A stretch of 6,877 bases of DNA from NCBI GenBank assembly GCA_900554405.1, contig USHI01000070.1, positions 1 to 6,877 on the forward strand. The letters are read 5' to 3'. The DNA is from an uncultured Eubacteriales bacterium (GTDB lineage: Bacteria; Bacillota; Clostridia; Oscillospirales; CAG-382). The position numbers and the translations under genes are program-made. Under the pieces are notes generated by a model. It was given only the letters and a program-made list of their open reading frames with translations, was not told the DNA's origin and did not search any database. This document shows, piece after piece, positions 1-5,830 of this stretch (the first letter of the stretch is position 1; every line of letters begins with the position of its first letter).

Positions 1-729
1 TGCCGCGTTCTTCGCATCGCGCGCGAGCTTGGGCAGGAGGTGCCCCCGCTTGCCCCCTCACTCGTTCCGCTCGTTTCGGATACCCCGCTTTGCCGCGAAT
101 GCATGGGGCTTTCGCTGCGCAATGTAGGCGTGCGGTTCGTTTCCGCCGCCGGGAAAACGCTTTATTCGGATATGGGCGAGCTGATGTTCACTCATTTCGG
201 CGTTACCGGCCCGGTGGTGCTTTCCGCCTCCGCGTATCTGCACGGGAATTACCCCTGCGAGCTGATTATCGACATGAAGCCCGCTTTGGACGAAAAAACA
301 CTGGATAAGCGCCTCCTGCGCGATTTTTCCGCCGCCGCCAACCGCGAACTGAAAAATTCGCTTTCCGCGCTTCTGCCCGCAAAGCTCATTGCACCGTTTG
401 TCGCCGCCTGCGGCGTTCCGGGCGAGCGGCGGGTGAATTCGCTCACAAGGGAGGAACGCGCGCGCCTTGTCGCCGCGCTCAAATCGGTGCGCGTGCGCAT
501 AACCGGCACCCGCCCGCTCGAGGAGGCTATTGTCACCCACGGCGGCGTTTCGGTGCGCGGGCTGGATGCGAAAACAATGGGCTCACGTATTACCCGCGGG
601 CTGTATTTCGCGGGGGAGGTCATCGATGTGGATGCCTATACCGGCGGCTATAACCTCCAGATCGCCTTTTCCACCGGCTGCCTTGCGGGTGTCTCCGCTG
701 CGGAATATTCGCTTGCTGCCCGTGTTTGA
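1..729 (+). CDS. HI0933/YhiN-family NAD(P)/FAD-dependent oxidoreductase, 5'-truncated by window edge
   Basis: The reading frame is open from base 1 and ends at TGA 727-729, giving 242 residues of a protein usually near 400 residues, so the N-terminal dinucleotide-binding part lies outside the window. Two family hallmarks are visible: the GELMFTHFGVTGP block (bases 175-213) and the C-terminal FAD-contacting block from GLYFAGEV through DAYTGGYNLQ to AFSTG (598-678). Between them lies the insert domain typical of this family. The first residues (RIARELGQ, then PSLVPL) also fit the family, so the GTG at 40 is an internal Val codon and not the start. Members are cytosolic flavoproteins of poorly defined substrate, sometimes annotated as aminoacetone oxidases. 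No frameshift is visible. A terminator follows at 742-775, so this is the last gene of its transcript. Family assignment is secure; the reaction is not. Confidence 0.93.
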   Translation, partial: CRVLRIARELGQEVPPLAPSLVPLVSDTPLCRECMGLSLRNVGVRFVSAAGKTLYSDMGELMFTHFGVTGPVVLSASAYLHGNYPCELIIDMKPALDEKTLDKRLLRDFSAAANRELKNSLSALLPAKLIAPFVAACGVPGERRVNSLTREERARLVAALKSVRVRITGTRPLEEAIVTHGGVSVRGLDAKTMGSRITRGLYFAGEVIDVDAYTGGYNLQIAFSTGCLAGVSAAEYSLAARV

Positions 730-741
730 AAATGTATTTAC

Positions 742-775
742 AAAAAAGCAGAGTGCCGTTCGCTCTGCTTTTTTT
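742..775 (+). terminator. Intrinsic terminator after the flavoprotein gene
   Basis: AAAAAAGCAGAG (742-753) pairs perfectly with CTCTGCTTTTTT (763-774) around a 9-base loop and runs straight into a T-tract. It starts 13 bases after the stop codon, as expected for a Rho-independent terminator. The A-tract on the left side would also give a U-tract on the opposite strand. Confidence 0.88.
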
Positions 776-869
776 GTATTGCCGCGGCATTTACAATTCG
801 CCTCCGTGCGGGCGTGGGCAGGGGATAATGCGCCGAAAAATATACCAAACCGCCGAAAAATCGCGAATG

Positions 870-899
870 TTTACAATATAACCGAATCCGATATATCAT
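870..899 (+). promoter_or_regulatory. Candidate sigma-A promoter for the 900-1374 leader
   Basis: TTTACA (870-875) and TATCAT (894-899) are 18 bases apart in a locally AT-rich stretch, pointing right. A second possible -10, GATAAT with an upstream TG (913-921), lies just downstream without a convincing -35. Transcription from here would begin just before the structured segment at 921. Assigned from sequence alone. Confidence 0.4.
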
Positions 900-920
900 T
901 CTGAAATATATATGTGATAA

Positions 921-1041
921 TCTTTGCGCATAGGATGGAGTGGACCCGGCGCAGAACCGGTTCGCGTACTTTCCCCCTGCTGCAAAGATCCGTTTTGCGT
1001 ACAGGCTCCCCGCCGTGTTGGGGTAGCTGTGCGCATTTTTT
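921..1041 (+). ncRNA. Candidate structured leader RNA: closed helical domain followed by a terminator-like hairpin
   Basis: TCTTTGC (921-927) pairs with GCAAAGA (982-988). The helix continues with GCA (928-930) pairing to TGC (978-980) past a one-base bulge. Inside it, GACCCGG (943-949) pairs with CCGGTTC (957-963) with one mismatch. Next, TGCGTACAG (996-1004) pairs over nine positions with CTGTGCGCA (1027-1035). That stem carries a 3x3 internal loop, a CCCC/GGGG helix and an 8-base loop, and ends in six T residues (1036-1041). A closed domain, then a terminator, then genes in the same direction is the arrangement of an attenuating leader or riboswitch. I do not recognise the conserved core of any known riboswitch class in it. 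It could instead be a small independent RNA, or untranslated sequence that folds by chance. Confidence 0.35.
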
Positions 1042-1058
1042 GTTTCGGAACAGGTTTT

Positions 1059-1101
1059 CCGGCTTTTTACTTTACGGTGCAGCCGTTTGCACTTTTGCCG
1101 G
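1059..1101 (+). other. Weak nested hairpin downstream of the leader terminator
   Basis: CCGGC (1059-1063) can pair with GCCGG (1097-1101), enclosing GTGCA (1077-1081) paired with TGCAC (1088-1092). The outer and inner helices are separated by T-rich stretches, so stability is modest. It lies between the hairpin at 996-1041 and the ribosome site at 1128-1132. No function can be assigned. Confidence 0.22.
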
Positions 1102-1140
1102 GGTGATTTAACGAATGTACCCGAATAAGGAGTTTTCAAC

Positions 1141-1209
1141 ATGAAGCAAATGACACTCTCCCGCAGAAAGGTAAGGTGTTTCCCGAAAACGATTTTAATA
1201 GTCGCATAG
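1141..1209 (+). CDS. Possible 22-residue leader peptide or gene remnant
   Basis: ATG at 1141 follows AAGGAG (1127-1132) at 8 bases. The frame reads MKQMTLSRRKV, continues through a basic segment to ILIVA, and stops at TAG 1207-1209. The basic N-terminus followed by a short hydrophobic end resembles an interrupted signal peptide. The good ribosome site suggests translation, but 22 codons are too few to judge coding bias. It could be a regulatory leader peptide, the start of a decayed secreted-protein gene, or chance. The stop codon falls inside the left arm of the hairpin at 1198-1277, so a ribosome reaching it would disturb that fold. Confidence 0.3.
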   Translation: MKQMTLSRRKVRCFPKTILIVA

Positions 1210-1277
1210 CGCTTTGCTTGCCGCTGTGCGCCGCGACCGATAAAGCAATTGTATCCGTTCATCAGTGCTACGACTAT
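1198..1277 (+). repeat. Long imperfect inverted repeat upstream of the second mini-frame
   Basis: ATAGTCG (1198-1204) pairs with CGACTAT (1271-1277). After a two-base bulge, TAGC (1207-1210) pairs with GCTA (1267-1270), followed by a G-T and a C-G pair. Inside, TTGCTT (1214-1219) pairs with AAGCAA (1243-1248). The right arm runs into a perfect TATAAT (1275-1280) and ends about 15 bases before the ribosome site at 1292-1297. It may be an RNA regulatory stem or a remnant inverted repeat. Confidence 0.35.
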
Positions 1278-1280
1278 AAT
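1249..1280 (+). promoter_or_regulatory. Weak candidate promoter just upstream of the lipoprotein genes
   Basis: A perfect TATAAT sits at 1275-1280. The only -35-like hexamer is TTGTAT (1249-1254), at an unfavourable 20-base spacing, so strength without an activator would be low. The -10 overlaps the right arm of the inverted repeat at 1198-1277. Confidence 0.25.
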
Positions 1281-1303
1281 TCAATTATTATAAGGAGCAA
1301 CCA

Positions 1304-1378
1304 ATGAAAAAGATCAATAAATTGCTGTCCGTGGTTTTGACATTCTGTAGATTAAAAAGGAGCGAAACAGTATTATGA
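1304..1378 (+). CDS. 24-residue signal-peptide-like mini-frame, translationally coupled to the lipoprotein gene
   Basis: ATG at 1304 has AAGGAG (1292-1297) 6 bases upstream. The frame reads MKKINKLLSVVLTF, then changes to a polar CRLKRSETVL tail and stops at TGA 1376-1378. The first 14 residues are a textbook n-region plus the beginning of an h-region of a Gram-positive signal peptide, cut before any cleavage site. The stop overlaps the next start as ATGA (1375-1378), the classic layout for translational coupling. Two readings are open. It may be a genuine leader peptide controlling the lipoprotein. Or it may be the stump of a secreted-protein gene, with a rearrangement joint near 1345. Confidence 0.35.
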   Translation: MKKINKLLSVVLTFCRLKRSETVL

Positions 1379-2112
1379 AGAAAATCATTGTCATCACATT
1401 GGCGCTTATAATGCTCGCGGCAGTCTTTCTTTCCTGCGCACAGAATGATGCGGAATCGAGCAGCACCGCGGAGGAAACCTCGGGGCAGGCATCTACCGCC
1501 GGGCAAAGCAGTGAAAGCAACGAAATCTCCCACAAACGGTGGGAATATAAACCGCCCTTTGATTTGACCCCCATAGAAAACAGCTTTGAGATTCCCGGAT
1601 CGGATTTTGTTCCCAGCGGCGGCGATCCATATTACGAATATTACGGCTCTGAGTTGGCAAATGCCATTGACTTTCTGAAGATATATACGCAAGACGAACT
1701 AGAAGCCGTATTTGATAAATATATGGAAAAAGGGAATTTCCCTTTAATGCTTCCGGAGCCATATGTCATTGTACGGGACCTGAAGGTTAAAAAGGAAGAT
1801 TTCTTATGGGCATACAGGCATGCCGGTAGACTTGTCGATCTGTATTACAACGATAAAAGTGAATGGGATAGAGAAGAAGAAATAATGAAGAAGCTGAAGC
1901 TGAATAAGGTGTACTATTATAAGCACAGGCTTTACTTTATTGATGAGCTTTACTATTTGGATACGGAAACGCTCCGCGAAATGGCGGAAAACGGAGGGCT
2001 GTTGGATTATTTCGATTATACCAAAGCATATGAATTCACCGATGAATATGAGGAAATGAAGTTCTGGCAGGCGGCATACCTGATCAAGCAGAGGCTCGGC
2101 GTAATCGATTAA
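1375..2112 (+). CDS. Uncharacterised lipoprotein, acidic, AT-rich gene
   Basis: The 245-residue product begins with a lipoprotein signal peptide: basic MKKII, a hydrophobic stretch to about residue 19, then a relaxed lipobox FLSC with the acylated Cys at 21. Residues 22-52 form a Ser/Thr/Glu/Gln-rich tether. The rest (about 53-245) is a soluble domain rich in Tyr, Asp, Glu and Lys with no membrane segment. I do not recognise this domain and give no function; it should be anchored to the outer face of the membrane. The start is supported by AAGGAG (1357-1362), at a rather long 12-base spacing, and by the ATGA overlap with the preceding mini-frame. The body is visibly richer in A/T and in AGA/AGG codons than the genes around it; one 60-base line (1861-1920) is near one third G+C. 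That fits acquisition from elsewhere but does not prove it. A GC-rich hairpin follows at 2122-2155. Confidence 0.85.
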   Translation: MKKIIVITLALIMLAAVFLSCAQNDAESSSTAEETSGQASTAGQSSESNEISHKRWEYKPPFDLTPIENSFEIPGSDFVPSGGDPYYEYYGSELANAIDFLKIYTQDELEAVFDKYMEKGNFPLMLPEPYVIVRDLKVKKEDFLWAYRHAGRLVDLYYNDKSEWDREEEIMKKLKLNKVYYYKHRLYFIDELYYLDTETLREMAENGGLLDYFDYTKAYEFTDEYEEMKFWQAAYLIKQRLGVID

Positions 2113-2121
2113 ACGTACACA

Positions 2122-2155
2122 CGGCTCCCGCGGCGGCGTTTCGCTGCGGGAGCCG
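2122..2155 (+). terminator. GC-rich hairpin between the two lipoprotein genes, no U-tract
   Basis: CGGCTCCCGC (2122-2131) pairs perfectly with GCGGGAGCCG (2146-2155), starting ten bases after the stop. No T-run follows, only CGCTCTTAACC, so it is a poor intrinsic terminator. It may protect the 3' end of the upstream message, cause partial termination, or act with Rho. No separate promoter is evident before 2200, so the second lipoprotein may be expressed by read-through. Confidence 0.5.
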
Positions 2156-2199
2156 CGCTCTTAACCATACATTCACCCTATCTTAGGAGGCAACAAAGC

Positions 2200-3239
2200 A
2201 TGAAAAGGTATCGCATAATTGTTATTGCTGCGGTGATCGCCGCGATAGCGGCAGTGATCACCGGGTGCACGGGCGGCGGGGGCGAAAGCTCCGCGCCGGG
2301 CGAAAGCTCCGCCGCAGGGCAGAAGCTTGCATATCTTACCGACGAGCTTCCGCATTATGACACGGTGACCGCGCTGCGCAGCGCGGCCACGGAGATTTAT
2401 ACCGGCTGGATATTTGGGAGGGCACGGAGAAGGAGATATACTTCGAAGCCGGTAAATCCGAAAAGGACGGGATAGATGCCGGGCTGCGCACCGTTTACAG
2501 AATCGGCCCTGAAAGCGTATACAAGCATTCCGGATATCTGCGGGATGACGGGGATGAAGTGCTTGTGTATATCCCCGGCGGGCTGGCGGGCTATAACGAA
2601 GAAGCCCAGTGCGAAGCGCTGCGGAACGCCGGGATGTATGACGAGGCAGCCGGTATCCCGGTGTATGCACAGGCAAAGCCGCTTGAGGTCGGGGGCAAAT
2701 ATCTCTTTTTTGCCGCCGGCAAAAGGAACACCTGCCGCCGCGCGGTGAATATCGATCAATTTGCCTTTAATACCGAATCCGGCGAAAAAAGCGGCGGGTT
2801 TGCTTATTCGGACATGGTATCCGTGACAAACCCGGGATCCCTGCTGAACAAAGAGCAGAAGGCAAAGCTTGCAGAGGTGCGCGCGCAAAAGGTGAGGTTC
2901 GCCGGAACATATTTCTTTGAAGAAGCAATGATACTCGGAAAAACCGACTCCTCACAGCATATAAAAAATATAGATACCGTGCGCGATATCATCAAGCGCT
3001 GCGGCGGGGAAAATGCACGGATAGAAGATGTTCTGGATGCGATAGCAGAAATACAGCCTTATCCGGATTGCGAGTGGGGCAGCGGTTTGAGCTTTGTCGA
3101 ATACTGGCTCGATGAAGACGGCGGCGAGTATATAACCTGCAGCAGCCTGCGGGAATACACACCTATATATTATGTGCATCATGATCAATCGAGCGGCGAA
3201 GTCGTGAAAGAGCTGCTTTGCCCGCTGAAAGCCGAATAA
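2200..3239 (+). pseudogene. Second lipoprotein gene, disrupted by a frameshift near 2400
   Basis: AGGAGG (2185-2190) stands 9 bases before ATG 2200. The frame opens with MKRYRIIVIAAV and a good lipobox ITGC (Cys 23), then a Gly/Ser/Glu linker and a short domain start, YLTDELPHYDTVTALRSAA. From about 2405 this frame turns into Arg-rich nonsense and stops at TAG 2473-2475. A different frame, open from 2361 after TGA 2358-2360, carries coherent protein to TAA 3237-3239: LDIWEGTEKEIYFEAG and onward, including VLVYIPGGLAGYNEEAQ and EWGSGLSFVEYWLDEDGG. Joining the frames near 2400-2406 (one base lost, or two gained) gives about 346 residues. The domain is not recognised; it resembles an extracytoplasmic lipoprotein. 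A start at GTG 2559 would yield a 226-residue fragment lacking both ribosome site and signal peptide, so it is unlikely to be the native protein. This may be a true pseudogene, phase variation, or an assembly error; no canonical slippery heptamer is seen. Confidence 0.75.
2280..2312 (+). repeat. Tandem 15-base direct repeat coding the lipoprotein linker
   Basis: GGGCGAAAGCTCCGC occurs at 2280-2294 and again, identical, at 2298-2312, with an 18-base period. It encodes two GESSA units of the flexible tether behind the acylated Cys. Such repeats allow the tether to lengthen or shorten in frame, in steps of six residues. Confidence 0.7.
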
Positions 3240-3281
3240 AAATACACCCGTGGAGCTTTTTACAGCCCCGCGGGTATTTTT
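3238..3281. terminator. Bidirectional terminator between convergent lipoprotein and permease genes
   Basis: AAAAATAC plus CCGTGGAGC (starting 3238-3240, running to about 3256) pairs with GCCCCGCGGGTATTTTT (3265-3281), with a small bulge and mismatches. Both sides end in an A- or T-tract, so either strand gives a hairpin followed by U residues. It sits directly after TAA 3237-3239 on the plus strand and 15 bases beyond the permease stop on the minus strand. Confidence 0.85.
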
Positions 3282-3296
3282 GATTGTTTAGTGGGG

Positions 3297-4196
3297 TTAA
3301 GCCCTTTTGCCGACTTTCAGCTTCGAAAGCAGGACAAACACCGCGATAAGCAGCACGACCGAGCCGCCGAGCACGGCATACATCGCGCCGGTGCTTACAT
3401 CACGCCCGAAGAAGCTCAGCGTGCAGTCTACGGAGCCCTTTATCCCCTCTATGACATCATCCGGGAAGCCGGCGGCGGACATTTCCGCAAAAGCACCGCG
3501 CAGGTAATGGCTGCGGATAAGGGAGGTGCCGTATGTGCCCGGCAGGAACATGAGCACGTTGCGCAAGCCTTCCGAAAACTGCGACATGGGCATATAAGCG
3601 CCGCAGATAAAGCCGTAACCTGCGGAAACGATCGTTCCCACTGCGGACATCTGCCCTTCGGTGGATATAAACAGATTGACGATGCTTGAAAGCGCCGTGC
3701 CGAACATCACGAGCAGGAAAATATCGCAGAATATAAGAAGCACATCCGAAGCGCTGATATAGCTGCCTACGAAGTGGAGGTAGATGAACCCGATACCCGC
3801 CGCGCCGAAGCAGACAAGCAGCGTGGAAAACACCGTTGCAAGGTAATAGCCGAGCGAGATGCAGCCCCTGCCCGCGGGGGTCATGTAAAGATCGTTCACC
3901 GTGCCGCGCGCCTTATCCTGCACGCAAATAAGGTTGCAGCAGAAGGCGACGGTTATGCAGCTCACCGCAAGCAGCGAGGATATGAGCTGTCCGCCGACGG
4001 TTGCATCTATGATATCCCCCATATCCGGCATACCGGCGGGCAGACCGGAAACGAAGGAATTGCGGTATACCCGCGCGAGGAATGTCGCATACAGCACGAG
4101 CAGTATTATCGGGGTTATCATCGCCGAGAAAAACATACCCTTGTCCTTGAAAAAGAGCTTGCAGTTGCGGCGGGTGAGATTGTAAAGACCTGTCAT
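3297..4196 (-). CDS. ABC-2 type multidrug/peptide exporter permease
   Basis: The 299-residue integral membrane protein partners the ATPase encoded just upstream. A short cytosolic N-terminus containing FFKDKG leads into the first membrane segment (about 21-41), a signature of the DrrB/ABC-2 permease type. Further hydrophobic segments lie near 70-92, 115-140, 148-172, 182-202 and 272-292, giving the usual six. The second is followed by a cytosolic loop with QDKARGTVNDLYMTP, which carries the coupling region toward the ATPase. A polar loop of about 60 residues precedes the last segment. The start codon overlaps the ATPase stop as ATGA (4193-4196), and GGGAGG (complement of 4206-4211) lies 9 bases before it, so translation is coupled. 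The exported substrate cannot be told from sequence; relatives export antibiotics, peptides or lipid-like compounds. Confidence 0.93.
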   Translation of the reverse strand: MTGLYNLTRRNCKLFFKDKGMFFSAMITPIILLVLYATFLARVYRNSFVSGLPAGMPDMGDIIDATVGGQLISSLLAVSCITVAFCCNLICVQDKARGTVNDLYMTPAGRGCISLGYYLATVFSTLLVCFGAAGIGFIYLHFVGSYISASDVLLIFCDIFLLVMFGTALSSIVNLFISTEGQMSAVGTIVSAGYGFICGAYMPMSQFSEGLRNVLMFLPGTYGTSLIRSHYLRGAFAEMSAAGFPDDVIEGIKGSVDCTLSFFGRDVSTGAMYAVLGGSVVLLIAVFVLLSKLKVGKRA

Positions 4197-5110
4197 TGTG
4201 CCGAACCTCCCGGGAGATTTTTGCCTGTGACGTTCAGGAAAACGTCGTCCATGCGCCCCTTGATAACCTCATAATCGGTAAAAACGTCGGGGTGCGCGGT
4301 GATAAGCCGGGTTGCCTCCGCCGTGTCGCGCACGGTTATGCGGACGGCGATGATGCCGGGGAGCGGTTCGAGGCCCGGGCCGACCTGCCGTGCCGTATCG
4401 GCGGCGCCTTCGCCGTAAAGCAGGATATAGTCGCCCGCATAGGCGTTTTTGAGCGCGAGCGGAGAGCCCTCCGCCGCGACGGAGCCTACATCGATTATCA
4501 CGACATAATCCGAATCCGCCGCTTCCTCCATATAATGCGTGGTGAGGAAAACGGTCAGCCCTTCGCTTTTGCGCAGCCCGGTGACCGTCTGCCACAGGAG
4601 CCTGCGGGTCTGCGGGTCGAGCCCGGTGGTGGGTTCGTCGAGTATGAGTATTTCCGGGCGGTGGACAAGCGCGCGTGCGATATCGATCCGCCGTCTTTGC
4701 CCGCCGGAAAGCTTGCCGACAGGGCGTTCGAGCAGGTCGGAAAGCAGTAAAAGCTCGCTCAGCTCGTCAAGCCGGTTGGAAAATTCCTGCCCGCGGATGC
4801 CGTAAAGCGCTGCGCGCGTGCGGAGGTTATCCCGCGCGGTAAGAGCGCTGTCCAAAACCGAATTCTGGAACACCACACCAAGCCTGCGCGCCGTTTCGGT
4901 ACTGCCGGGGCGGCTGCCGCAAACGGAAATGCTGCCGCTGTCGGGCGCAAGCCTGCCGCAGATCATGGATATTGTCGTGGATTTCCCCGCGCCGTTCACG
5001 CCGAGGAAGGAAAACGATTCCCCTTTGCGGACAGAGAAGGAAATGCCGTTGACGGCCTTTATTTCGCCGAATGATTTGTGTAAATTCTCTATTTCTATGA
5101 CCTTTTCCAA
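4193..5110 (-). CDS. ABC transporter ATP-binding protein (DrrA/NatA type)
   Basis: The 305-residue cytosolic ATPase drives the permease encoded next. All catalytic motifs are present: Walker A GVNGAGKST (37-45), Q-loop Gln 82, signature LSGGQ (134-138), Walker B ILILDE (154-159), D-loop GLD (163-165) and the switch His 192 in TTHYMEEA. The tail from about 215 to 305, ending near DYEVIKGRMDDVFLNVTG, is the C-terminal extension seen in DrrA-like exporters. The chosen start is TTG at 5110-5108, because the conserved MEKVIEIENLHKSFG beginning fits and no ATG lies nearby. A weak ribosome site, GTGAGG, stands 8 bases before it and spans the tetR stop. Only 10 bases separate it from tetR, and it overlaps the permease by 4 bases, so the three genes form one operon. 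The rare start and weak ribosome site suggest translation tied to that of tetR. Confidence 0.95.
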   Translation of the reverse strand: MEKVIEIENLHKSFGEIKAVNGISFSVRKGESFSFLGVNGAGKSTTISMICGRLAPDSGSISVCGSRPGSTETARRLGVVFQNSVLDSALTARDNLRTRAALYGIRGQEFSNRLDELSELLLLSDLLERPVGKLSGGQRRRIDIARALVHRPEILILDEPTTGLDPQTRRLLWQTVTGLRKSEGLTVFLTTHYMEEAADSDYVVIIDVGSVAAEGSPLALKNAYAGDYILLYGEGAADTARQVGPGLEPLPGIIAVRITVRDTAEATRLITAHPDVFTDYEVIKGRMDDVFLNVTGKNLPGGSAQ

Positions 5111-5120
5111 GCGGAGTGCC

Positions 5121-5777
5121 TCACTTTCTCAGGTTGGGGTGGGCATGTGTGATGCGTTCTGCCTCATCGGTGCCGACAGCCTGCGGCCGCACATGGGCGG
5201 GCGTTTCGGCGCCGTTGCGGAGCATGGCGACCGTTCCGCCGAACATCCTGCCCAGCTTTGTCGCGGCTTCCGCTTCCGAAAAATCGCACATCCCGGTTGC
5301 GCACAGCACGCAAAGCCCGTAGGTGTATATCCACATCTGCTCGAACATCTGCTCCGCCTGCGCCGCATCGGCATGGTAATCGCGCATGATTATGCGGATA
5401 TCCTCCTCCCGCCCGAAGCGTACTGCCTTCACTGCCAGGGCAATATCATCGTGAACGCCGGTGGGCGCCATGAACATCATGCGGAAGAGATTTTTTTCCT
5501 TCTGCGCGAATTTTATCCACTGCATACCGCGTTTTTTGTATGCGGGGCTGTAATTATCCGCAACGATCATATATTCGGAAAAAAGCCTGTCGGCTTTCTC
5601 GCGCACGGCATCGCGGACTTCGTCCATATCCTTAAAGGCGGAAAAGACCGGGCAAACCGAGCAGCCGACTCTTTTTGCCAGCGCCCGCGCGGTGAGCGCG
5701 TCCGTGCCCTCCTCGCGTACCAGATCGAAAGCGGCGGTGGCGAGTTCTTCCCTTGTGAAACGTATTTTCGGCGGCAT
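5121..5777 (-). CDS. TetR/AcrR-family transcriptional regulator
   Basis: The 218-residue product has the N-terminal TetR DNA-binding domain (about 7-54). Helix 1 is FTREELATAAFDLVREEG, and the helix-turn-helix covers about 29-48 with the recognition part GCSVCPVFSAF. The C-terminal ligand-binding and dimerisation part (about 60-195) is helical and divergent, as usual, so the effector is unknown. The last 25 residues are polar and probably disordered. The start ATG 5777 has a strong AAGGAGGG site (complement of 5787-5794) 9 bases upstream. As first gene of the operon with the ABC ATPase and permease, it most likely represses its own operon until a compound handled by the transporter binds it. 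That role is inferred from position and family. The Cys residues at 39 and 42 in the recognition region could be tested for redox sensing. Confidence 0.92.
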   Translation of the reverse strand: MPPKIRFTREELATAAFDLVREEGTDALTARALAKRVGCSVCPVFSAFKDMDEVRDAVREKADRLFSEYMIVADNYSPAYKKRGMQWIKFAQKEKNLFRMMFMAPTGVHDDIALAVKAVRFGREEDIRIIMRDYHADAAQAEQMFEQMWIYTYGLCVLCATGMCDFSEAEAATKLGRMFGGTVAMLRNGAETPAHVRPQAVGTDEAERITHAHPNLRK

Positions 5778-5802
5778 TGTAAAAAGCCCTCCTTTTGGTT
5801 TT

Positions 5803-5830
5803 GTTATATATCATACGTTATACATTATAC
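5803..5830 (-). promoter_or_regulatory. Candidate TetR operator: two abutting 14-base direct repeats
   Basis: On the minus strand, GTATAATGTATAAC (5830-5817) is followed directly by GTATGATATATAAC (5816-5803), matching at 12 of 14 positions. The first copy contains the -10 hexamer of the tetR promoter and the second covers the predicted first transcribed bases, so a bound protein would block initiation. Palindromy is weak (TATA arms around ATG), whereas TetR dimers usually bind inverted repeats. That keeps the assignment tentative; the AT-rich repeats could also be coincidental. Confidence 0.5.

Noticed and set aside
921..1041. Match to a known riboswitch (TPP, cobalamin, SAM, FMN, c-di-GMP, glycine, lysine, glutamine)
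   Set aside because: None of the conserved core sequences of these classes could be found in the segment.
914..1111. Two short plus-strand frames (914-1111 and 924-1106) across the hairpin region
   Set aside because: Neither has a ribosome site, both run through the helices and T-tract, and neither product resembles a known family. A conserved short protein cannot be excluded, but nothing supports it here.
738..1262. A 174-codon open frame on the minus strand across the leader region
   Set aside because: It has no ribosome site before its ATG, a very basic and Arg/Tyr-rich composition, and crosses the 742-775 terminator and the 921-1041 hairpins; it is best read as a chance frame in untranslated DNA.
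1107..1306. A third frame, open from 1107 to TGA 1304-1306, reading plausibly as protein around 1176-1303
   Set aside because: There is no start with a ribosome site, and much of it lies in the inverted repeat. It may be a trace of a decayed gene but is not supportable as a CDS.
2400..2475. Programmed -1 frameshift in the second lipoprotein gene
   Set aside because: The direction would fit, but no canonical slippery heptamer or obvious downstream pseudoknot is visible in the short overlap; a simple indel is more likely.
3774..4274. A 166-codon plus-strand frame inside the permease gene
   Set aside because: It is a shadow of the well-supported minus-strand permease, with low-complexity basic composition and no family match.
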